Positions 1 to 6,334 of a stretch of 39,819 nt of DNA are shown here, in pieces. The position numbers were made by a program, and so were the translations under genes. The notes under the pieces were generated by a model. The model was not told where the DNA came from and ran no database searches. It worked only from the letters and a program-made list of their open reading frames with translations. This DNA comes from Deltaproteobacteria bacterium (GTDB taxonomy: Bacteria; Desulfobacterota; Desulfomonilia; Desulfomonilales; Desulfomonilaceae): NCBI GenBank assembly GCA_016875095.1, contig VGSG01000033.1, forward strand, positions 1 to 39,819, given 5' to 3'. The stretch's first letter is position 1, and the number at the start of each line of letters is the position of its first letter.

Positions 1-172
1 AGTTTAGGGCACGATCATCTCGCGGATCTGCTCTGATGGCGCGGCTGAGGCTGATGACAAGCGCGTGAGATTGAGCGGCGCGTTCGAACGCGAGACCTGC
101 CATGGAACAAACCCTAGAGCCGGCGACAACTCCGCGGGGGGATGCGGCGCGGGATTTTGTTCGCTGAATTGC
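1..172. other. Window edge, no gene seen
   Basis: I see no convincing reading frame or RNA gene in the first 172 bases. The stretch ends at the RRM promoter. A gene cut by the window edge cannot be excluded. Confidence 0.5.
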
Positions 173-201
173 TTGACAAGCGCCTGTGCTCAGCCTAATA
201 T
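173..201 (+). promoter_or_regulatory. Sigma70-like promoter of first RRM gene
   Basis: TTGACA at 173-178 and TAATAT at 196-201 are separated by exactly 17 bases, a near-consensus housekeeping promoter. Transcription would start near 208, leaving about 210 untranslated bases before the RRM start codon. The second RRM gene has the same arrangement with the same spacing at 3528-3556. Confidence 0.8.
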
Positions 202-207
202 ACCACT

Positions 208-418
208 CAGGCCTTAACCTGTATTTCTCCGGTCGATCTCTTGTCTGGGCGACGGGCGTTATGCACGGCTTAAGATCAGAGGACATAGGCGCCCGTGGCG
301 AGGACCATCCCGCCTTTTAGCATGCTGGTCTATCCCCGTTCACACAGAGCCCTTGTTCGTAAAGTTCTAACCGCACCGTGAAGGAATCGTCCGGTGTATC
401 TTCCAAAGGAGTGAGAGG
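208..418 (+). promoter_or_regulatory. Conserved long 5' leader of RRM gene, copy 1
   Basis: This untranslated leader aligns without gaps to 3567-3763 over 197 positions (212-408) with 28 mismatches by hand count, about 86% identity. The RRM coding sequences share about 81%. Three possible stems are kept in both copies: ACGGGCG (252-258) with CGCCCGT (290-296); GGCG-A-GGA with TCC-CGCC (297-314); and CACCG (374-378) with CGGTG (392-396). The last stem sits just before the Shine-Dalgarno AAAGGAG at about 405-411. A structured regulatory RNA (autoregulatory or temperature-responsive) is an inference. A small RNA sharing the promoter is an alternative. Confidence 0.65.
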
Positions 419-712
419 ATGAGTATTAACATTTACGTTGGAAACCTGTCTTTCGAAGCCAGCGAAGGTGACCTCAAGGGCCTGTTCGAGACGTACGGGG
501 CAGTGGAGTCCGCCAAAGTTATCGTTGACCAGTTCACGGGTCGATCTCGAGGCTTTGGGTTCGTCGAAATGCAGAACCGTGAGGAGGGCCTTCGTGCAAT
601 TCAGGAGCTGGATTCAAAAGACCTCAAAGGTCGCAGCCTGAAGGTAAACGAGGCTCGCCCAAGGAACAGTTCCGGGGGCGGACGGCGAGACACGGGACGA
701 TCTCGCTGGTAA
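419..712 (+). CDS. Small RRM RNA-binding protein, paralog 1
   Basis: This 97-residue protein is a single RNA recognition motif with a short Gly/Arg-rich tail. RNP2 is visible as IYVGNL (residues 5-10) and RNP1 as RGFGFVEM near residue 44. The size and layout match the bacterial/cyanobacterial Rbp family of single-stranded RNA binders, several of which are cold-inducible. It is 82 of 97 residues identical to the protein at 3774-4067. The ATG follows AAAGGAG at a normal distance. The conserved leader suggests strong post-transcriptional control, which would suit an RNA-binding protein that regulates itself; that is inference. No operon partner is seen. The next gene is convergent and on the other strand. 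Confidence 0.93.
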   Translation: MSINIYVGNLSFEASEGDLKGLFETYGAVESAKVIVDQFTGRSRGFGFVEMQNREEGLRAIQELDSKDLKGRSLKVNEARPRNSSGGGRRDTGRSRW

Positions 713-890
713 TGCGTCGCCTCTAACGACGTTTCAAACCCATAAACTTCTCGGGGGCGGACGGAGGTTTTCCAACTTCCCCCGGGAAGTCGTGAAACCA
801 CTTCTCACCCAATGACAAGGGTGGAGCAAGATGAGGCGCAGGCCGACGCTTGCTCGCCCGTACGACACATGACTTGTGCGAGGAAGTGGG

Positions 891-3074
891 TTAGCGCATC
901 TTTTCGACCCGAGTCCGTTCGGCAGGGTCCTGGTCTCCTCGCGGCAGCAAGTCTCCGCCTTCGTCAATCTCACCGACAAATTCAGGTTCAGCGATTCCCG
1001 AGCGGTTGATTGTCCTGCCAAAGGCCAATCGCTTATTTCCGCTGAGCACAACCAATCCATCCCACTGCTTGCCGTTGGCCGGAACCACGGCAACTCTGTC
1101 GGGGGGCTTAGATTCGCCCACGAGGTCCCTGCCGTCGCTATGCGCGAGGGGGACGGGCCTGCCGGCCAACATGTGCAAAAGAGTCGGGAGGACGTCCATG
1201 TGGGCAGTTGCAGTGGAAACGGTCCTCTTGGGGATCCCCGGCCCGACCATAACAAATGGCGTTCGAAGCTGAATTTCAGACATTCTGTTTGCATGGAGGA
1301 ACACGCCGTCCTCCCCGAGGGATTCCCCGTGGTCACCGGTCACTATGACGATATTTCGCGCCGGATCAATGGATTGGACCAGATTCATCAGCTCGTGTTC
1401 CAGGAACAGCAAAGAGTTCGCGTATCGGCTACTGAGGCCACGAATCCGTTCACGCGAAGTCAGAAATTGCCAAGAACGCCTCGGCTCCAAGAAGACCTGA
1501 AATTCGGGTGAAAATTCGTACGGGTAGTGAGAAGAAACCAGATAGAAGAAAATGAATTGCGGCCCCGCGCCGGATTCCTGCGCCGCGGTCCGGGCGGAAG
1601 CGAGCTTCCAGCGATCGGTGTCAGGCCATTCTTTTGATGCGCTCACAGCGAAGCGACCCTTCGAAAGGATAACGTCACACGTATTTTCGTTGATGTACGA
1701 ATCCACTTTTCGATAACTCTTTATCTCTCCACTGGTGAAAAAGGTGATCCGATAGCCCGATCTGCGGAGACTCTCGAAAAATTGTGAAGGGATCTTTCGA
1801 TCCAACGTCTCATGGTACGCCAGTGGAACTCTTGAATAGAACAGGGAGAAGATGCCTAGATGAGAACAGTTCGAACCTGAGTAATGCCGCTCCAGCCGCA
1901 GTCCTTGTTCAGACCAGGCATGAAGCCTTTTCATCATATGCGGGCTGATAGCGGAATGCCGAAAACTCTCAAAGATAATTAGTATAATGTTGGGTAGATT
2001 CGGTCGTTGAACAAATGCGGACTCGTCGAGAGGGCCCGGGGTTGCCGCGTTTGCAATCAGACTTCTGGCGAGGAGTTCGTCCTCCTCGTCAAAAGGCACG
2101 TGTATGCGTCCTGTGACATCAGGTGAGTCGGTGCGCTCCGAGAAGGAACCGGCGTTCGTTCGGCTCACCCTTGAGACCGGCGACGTGAGACCATCAGTCG
2201 TTAACCCAAAGAGCCGTGAGGCCGCCCTGGTTGCCAGTCGGCCCAGTGACGGTTCGACAGGAGAATCATCAACCCTGTTCTCAAAGAACGAGCCCCCGCG
2301 GGAGACGAGCCCAGGTCGCTGCCTTATTTGTTGAATGTGTTGAGTAACCGCGGAGGGATAGGGTAACGCGTCAACGATTCTATCTATCGCCGGTTGGTCG
2401 TAGCACAAGACCGGCGCCCAGAAAAGTCCGGAGAGGGTCAAGAAGAAGGCTGCCGCGGCGCTTGCCACGGTCTTCCGCGGCCGCAAGCCCTCCCATCTCA
2501 GCGTTCCTCTGCGCACTGCCCATCTAACGGAGAAAAACCAGGCAGGGCCCGCCGCGACGAAGAAGAGAAAGAACACGCCGGCTTCTATGGGGATCCATTC
2601 TTTGATCCATTGCCATACTGTCTGGTCGGGATTTTGCAGCATGTATTGGAAATACGGGGCGTAATCCCAGAGGCGCCAGCCTTGGAAGCCCACGCATATA
2701 ATCTCTGTCGCCATGAAATAGAAAATGCACACCCAAGAGAGGACAAGCGTCACCGCAGCGGCGCTCTTATAACCCAAGACCATAAGCAGCGCCAAGAAAG
2801 GCAGTATTGGAACAAACCACAGCAGGGACTTGGCGATGAGCAGCCAAGACATGAATCCCGCGTCTGCCCAGGACAGAGAAGCGCTCCTCATGCCGAGAAA
2901 ATGATAGTAGCGGTCCCACTCAAATAGGAAAAAGAACAGCAGTGATGATGAAACGAGAAAAGAAATCGCAGTCATCCACTGGATTGCAGAGGAGTCTCTG
3001 TGCGAAGTTATCGTTTTGCTACGGATGTCCGTTCTCACCGTCTGCAAAGCGCCGGGCTCTTTCTGAGGATACAT
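891..3074 (-). CDS. Membrane-anchored sulfatase-fold protein (LtaS/YejM-like)
   Basis: The protein has 727 residues. The N-terminal third carries about five hydrophobic segments (roughly 33-50, 74-100, 106-128, 163-180, 204-224), then a linker, then an alkaline-phosphatase/sulfatase-fold domain from about residue 360. Metal-site signatures are visible: IIFES (E369) and TGDHGES (D581, H582), followed by H594. The nucleophile region reads SNCSHLGIFS (401-410), close to the SNxTxxG pattern of DUF3413/YejM-type proteins but with Ser404 where LtaS-type enzymes use Thr. Such proteins transfer phospho-groups to envelope polymers or act as lipid-sensing pseudo-enzymes; which applies here is unknown. 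The gene is isolated, convergent with the first RRM gene and divergent from the second. The start codon is not supported by a strong ribosome-binding site. Confidence 0.8.
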   Translation of the reverse strand: MYPQKEPGALQTVRTDIRSKTITSHRDSSAIQWMTAISFLVSSSLLFFFLFEWDRYYHFLGMRSASLSWADAGFMSWLLIAKSLLWFVPILPFLALLMVLGYKSAAAVTLVLSWVCIFYFMATEIICVGFQGWRLWDYAPYFQYMLQNPDQTVWQWIKEWIPIEAGVFFLFFVAAGPAWFFSVRWAVRRGTLRWEGLRPRKTVASAAAAFFLTLSGLFWAPVLCYDQPAIDRIVDALPYPSAVTQHIQQIRQRPGLVSRGGSFFENRVDDSPVEPSLGRLATRAASRLFGLTTDGLTSPVSRVSRTNAGSFSERTDSPDVTGRIHVPFDEEDELLARSLIANAATPGPLDESAFVQRPNLPNIILIIFESFRHSAISPHMMKRLHAWSEQGLRLERHYSGSNCSHLGIFSLFYSRVPLAYHETLDRKIPSQFFESLRRSGYRITFFTSGEIKSYRKVDSYINENTCDVILSKGRFAVSASKEWPDTDRWKLASARTAAQESGAGPQFIFFYLVSSHYPYEFSPEFQVFLEPRRSWQFLTSRERIRGLSSRYANSLLFLEHELMNLVQSIDPARNIVIVTGDHGESLGEDGVFLHANRMSEIQLRTPFVMVGPGIPKRTVSTATAHMDVLPTLLHMLAGRPVPLAHSDGRDLVGESKPPDRVAVVPANGKQWDGLVVLSGNKRLAFGRTINRSGIAEPEFVGEIDEGGDLLPRGDQDPAERTRVEKMR

Positions 3075-3527
3075 TAGGTCAGCAGGCCCCTGCTATTCCA
3101 GCCCGCAGTGGCGGTCGAGACAGCGCCGACTTCATGCCTCGCCGGAACGGCAAAGCAAAGGTCGCACTTTTAGCTTCCTGGGCAGACTAACCACACGGGA
3201 GAGGCCACAGGTCTGCCTCGACACCCTATTCTAGGCTCAGCGTATCACGCAGATCAAGGGCAAAAGGATCTCCCATGTGTTCTCGACTTCCCGCGAGGGA
3301 TGCCCTTGGCTCCACGAGCGCCCTGATTGCTATGCAAACGCCCAGTCATCACGAGGGCCGAGAAACCATCTTAAGAAATCAAGAGCCGGATCGTGGGTCA
3401 ACTTGAGGACAAATCAATCAAGCGCGCTTGCCGACTCTCCCGGACACGGAAAAAAAAGGCGCCAGCGCCCAGAGCTGTGGGACGACTCGTCGGGAGCGCC
3501 GAAATTGGAATCATAAACCGGAATAGC
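3075..3527. other. Intergenic region, no gene seen
   Basis: This 450-base gap lies between the divergent sulfatase-fold gene and the second RRM promoter. The short frames in it have no recognisable motif and no credible ribosome-binding site. It should hold the promoter of the sulfatase-fold gene on the minus strand, but I could not pick a convincing one. Confidence 0.5.
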
Positions 3528-3556
3528 TTGACAAGCAGATATTCTGAGCCTATTAT
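3528..3556 (+). promoter_or_regulatory. Sigma70-like promoter of second RRM gene
   Basis: TTGACA at 3528-3533 and TATTAT at 3551-3556 have a 17-base spacer, the same geometry as at 173-201. The spacer sequence differs between the copies while the leader does not, which suggests the leader is under selection rather than merely recently copied. Confidence 0.8.
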
Positions 3557-3562
3557 TCGTAT

Positions 3563-3773
3563 AGAACCTTAACCTGTGTTTCTCCAGTCGATCTCTCGTC
3601 AGCGCGACGGGCGTTATGCAAGGATTAAGATCTGACGACATAGGCGCCCGTGGCGAGGACCTTCCCGCCGTATAGCAAGCTGGTTTTTCCCCGTACACAC
3701 AGAGCCCTTGGTCGTATACCTCAAACCGCACCGTGCGAGAACCGTTCGGTGTACTTTCCAAAGGAGCTAGAGT
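3563..3773 (+). promoter_or_regulatory. Conserved long 5' leader of RRM gene, copy 2
   Basis: This is the partner of the leader at 208-418. The same stems appear at 3607-3613 with 3645-3651, at 3652-3669, and at 3729-3733 with 3747-3751. The longest run identical in both copies (3638-3661) covers the closing arm of the first stem and the start of the second hairpin. Most differences lie in loops or linkers. Shine-Dalgarno AAAGGAG precedes the ATG at 3774. Confidence 0.65.
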
Positions 3774-4067
3774 ATGAGTATTAACATCTACGTTGGAAAC
3801 CTGTCTTTCGATGCTAACGAAAGCGAACTCAAGGGCTTGTTCGAGACCTATGGGGTCGTCGAGTCGGCGAAGATCATCGCTGACCAATTCACGGGCCGAT
3901 CCCGAGGATTCGGATTCATCGAGATGGAAAATCGTGAAGAAGGTCTTAAAGCGATTCAGGAACTGGATTCCAAGGACCTTAACGGCCGCAGCCTGAAGGT
4001 GAACGAGGCTCGTCCGAAAAACAATTCCGGAGGCGCACGGCGAGACGCGGGAAGATCGCGCTGGTAA
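3774..4067 (+). CDS. Small RRM RNA-binding protein, paralog 2
   Basis: This 97-residue single-RRM protein is a paralog of the one at 419-712, with 15 substitutions that are mostly conservative. RNP2 (IYVGNL) and RNP1 (RGFGFIEM) are intact, and the tail again ends in GRSRW. Both paralogs therefore look functional. A highly self-complementary segment lies directly downstream, before rpsU. Two nearly equal RRM genes within 3.5 kb point to a local duplication that carried promoter and leader along. A role in RNA stabilisation or cold adaptation is inferred from the family only. Confidence 0.93.
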   Translation: MSINIYVGNLSFDANESELKGLFETYGVVESAKIIADQFTGRSRGFGFIEMENREEGLKAIQELDSKDLNGRSLKVNEARPKNNSGGARRDAGRSRW

Positions 4068-4082
4068 CCTGCTCTCCGTAAC

Positions 4083-4286
4083 GCCATCGTGAGGCTTGGG
4101 CAAGAATGTGCGGTGGCGAATTCTTGCCTGACCTTCCCAAGATGGCATCTGAACCTCGGGCTTTCCAGAGTAAGCCTCACGGTCCGTGGGGTAACGCTTC
4201 GGATTTTACGGAAAGAGAAGCTCTCAGGCTCTCTCCGGCGTGAGACCCGTGGCAACGGCAAATCACGAGGCAGCGTTACGTCTCAC
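4083..4286 (+). ncRNA. Candidate structured RNA between RRM gene and rpsU
   Basis: Several perfect inverted repeats nest or compete here: CGTGAGGCTT (4088-4097) with AAGCCTCACG (4172-4181); GGCAAGAAT (4099-4107) with ATTCTTGCC (4120-4128); GCCATC (4083-4088) with GATGGC (4141-4146); CTTGGG (4095-4100) with CCCAAG (4136-4141); and GTAACGCT (4191-4198) with AGCGTTAC (4272-4279), enclosing CCGT-GGCA-ACGG (4247-4258). Some pairings exclude each other, as in attenuators. No T-run follows, so it is not a simple terminator. It could be an rpsU leader, a processed RRM 3' end, or a miniature repeat. Confidence 0.5.
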
Positions 4287-4476
4287 CTGCATCATCGAAC
4301 CGACAATTCCTCTCTGATCCGTTTCGAGCACGGGCTGCATGTGGTGGGTGGGGGATTATCCGTCCGATAGGGATTCGCCGCCTGCGGGAGCTTCGCGCGC
4401 CCGAGGCCCCCGATCAAGGGTCCACGAATAATTGGAATTCTCGGGTTGGGTCTGTCCACGAAAGGAGCGCAAATCC

Positions 4477-4680
4477 ATGCCGGGTGTCGTCGTGAGAGAA
4501 GGTGAACCCTTTGACAGCGCTATAAGACGATTCAAGAAACAAATCCAGCGCTCCGGCGTGCTCGCGGAGGCCAAGAAGAGGCGCGCGTACGACAAGCCAA
4601 GTGTCAAGAGAAAGAAGAAAGCCGTACTGGCCCGGAAGAGAGCGCTCAAGAAATTGAGAAGAATGCGGAAATATGGGTAA
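4477..4680 (+). CDS. rpsU: Small ribosomal subunit protein bS21
   Basis: This 67-residue basic protein begins MPGVVVREGEPFDSAIRRFK and ends in a Lys/Arg-rich tail, the typical form of bS21, which sits near the 3' end of 16S rRNA and helps initiation. The start at 4477 follows AAAGGAG at 4461-4467; an upstream in-frame start at 4432 would add 15 residues outside the family and is not supported. The gene stands alone rather than in the common rpsU-dnaG-rpoD cluster. The structured segment upstream (4083-4286) might be a ribosomal-protein leader, but this is inference. Confidence 0.95.
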   Translation: MPGVVVREGEPFDSAIRRFKKQIQRSGVLAEAKKRRAYDKPSVKRKKKAVLARKRALKKLRRMRKYG

Positions 4681-4798
4681 GGGATTCTTGCCCAGACCGG
4701 CGTTGTCGGGCCGAGTTCGCCGGGCTACATTCGTCGGTGAGGCCCATTGATCAGATTTCGCGCCCATGCGCGAGGCGCCGATCACCACCCGGATCATG

Positions 4799-6175
4799 TC
4801 ACCTTGAATTCATCAGTCGAGCGTTTCGTGCGAGACGTTCTTTTCCCTGGGACCTCGACTTGAGCATGAGTCCGAACACAAGAATAAGGCCCGAGAGCAA
4901 CATCACGGCGCCGGCCGCCTGCCACATGTCAAATCGTGGCTTGTCCTCAACCTCGGGCGCGGGAGGCTGCTGCTTGACCTGCGCAATATGGGTCTGCTCA
5001 AGTCCGATCTTTGGCTCAGGATAGATGTTAAGCGCGGCTGCCATGTCTATTTTGGCAAGGTCTTCTCCCGGGGGTCTCGCCATCGCCGCCGGGTTGTCAT
5101 ACACGAGACTATACTCCTGGCCGGGCTGATACAGAAACGCCACCGCGGGAACGTACGACTCTACTTTGACCTGCTCCACGCTTATCCGTGGGCATCCCGC
5201 GCCGAAGAGCTTCAGCCGCAGGTACCGAGAGAGCTCCGGCGCGAAGTCCGCGTGAAGGGTCTCTTGCGCCGCGTGTTCGCGGGTCAGGCGAAAAAAAGTC
5301 CCGCTAAACGCTTCTTTCCAGTCATTCCCTGACGGCGAAGAACTGAAGCCGACGCTCACCCTCTTGACGAAATCGCGATCCGGAGTCTCGATCTCAACGC
5401 GTGAGACCGGAAACCGTTCTTCCCCGAGGTCGGCCACAATCACCGTGGCGTTCTCCTCACGTACGGCCCTGTTCTGCAACACCCGCACAGGAAAGGTCCT
5501 CTGTCTTGGCGATTCAGGCACGGCCGGCCGGCACAGGACAGATCCGATTTCGACCGGCGTCTTGCCGTCTTCGAGAATGCGAATGTGCAGGTATTGGAAA
5601 TTGTTCAGCGGATGTCGAATCAGCAGGGCATCAAGAGGAATCGGTTTATCAAGCCTGGCTATGAGCGCGTCCAATCGGATGACGAAGCTCTCGCGGGAGT
5701 TGTCCGATCCTCGAACCTCCACCTTGCGGACGAAGTTCTTCGCGCTTGTTTGCAGCATGATGCCCTGCGTCAGAATCTTCGAGGACTTGTCCACCCAGAT
5801 GTCGGTCCACTGCCCCGGCCTGCGCGCCATGCGAAAGGTCTTTGCCGGAAAGGGCTCAGGTGTGGGCGGCGGACTCCCATCCTGGACAACGACCGGAATA
5901 GTCGCGCCTGATGACGAGATCACCCGCACGTCGGCAAGGTCTTTTCGACACTTCATCAAGATCGTGGAATCGAGGGGAATCGCGATCGGGCCGGCCGGAG
6001 CGCTGTCCGGTGCGTGTATGTTTCTAACCCGCTTCCATTGAGAGAGATCCTCATCCGCTATTGCTCTATTCGGTGGGGGCGCGCCCAGGAGAAGGACGAG
6101 CGCGATAATCGCCTGAACGCGCGAAATTCCTGTCCAACCCATCTGCAATCGATTCCCTGACGCCCTCCGCAACAT
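4799..6175 (-). CDS. Secreted/membrane-anchored DUF3999-like protein
   Basis: The protein has 458 residues. A hydrophobic signal segment lies at about residues 20-40, and the mature part starts DLSQWKRVRNI. It has a long beta-rich extracytoplasmic region and one C-terminal membrane helix (about 415-435) followed by a short basic tail. The N-terminal pattern (a line about valued side chains, then LADVRVISSSGATIP) resembles DUF3999 proteins, whose function is not known. The protein is probably anchored to the inner membrane facing the periplasm. It is divergent from the DHH/tRNA nucleotidyltransferase gene across about 160 bases that must hold both promoters. The family call is tentative. Confidence 0.6.
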   Translation of the reverse strand: MLRRASGNRLQMGWTGISRVQAIIALVLLLGAPPPNRAIADEDLSQWKRVRNIHAPDSAPAGPIAIPLDSTILMKCRKDLADVRVISSSGATIPVVVQDGSPPPTPEPFPAKTFRMARRPGQWTDIWVDKSSKILTQGIMLQTSAKNFVRKVEVRGSDNSRESFVIRLDALIARLDKPIPLDALLIRHPLNNFQYLHIRILEDGKTPVEIGSVLCRPAVPESPRQRTFPVRVLQNRAVREENATVIVADLGEERFPVSRVEIETPDRDFVKRVSVGFSSSPSGNDWKEAFSGTFFRLTREHAAQETLHADFAPELSRYLRLKLFGAGCPRISVEQVKVESYVPAVAFLYQPGQEYSLVYDNPAAMARPPGEDLAKIDMAAALNIYPEPKIGLEQTHIAQVKQQPPAPEVEDKPRFDMWQAAGAVMLLSGLILVFGLMLKSRSQGKERLARNARLMNSR

Positions 6176-6334
6176 GACGCCTGATTATAGGCGCTGGGTA
6201 GATGAGGATCAAGGGATAGATGAGGGCCCGCGCACAAAGCCTAGGGAGCCGCGAGGCTCACACCTCCGCCGTTGCCGCGGCGTCCTGCGCATGTTATGGT
6301 TTTGTGTCGGGAGTGAATTCATAACATACCGGCT

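Noticed and set aside
734-1511. Open frames on both strands over the 3' end of the sulfatase-fold gene (734-1336 minus, 876-1511 plus)
   Set aside because: They lie opposite or out of frame to a clear gene, have no recognisable motif, and arise from GC-rich codon bias.
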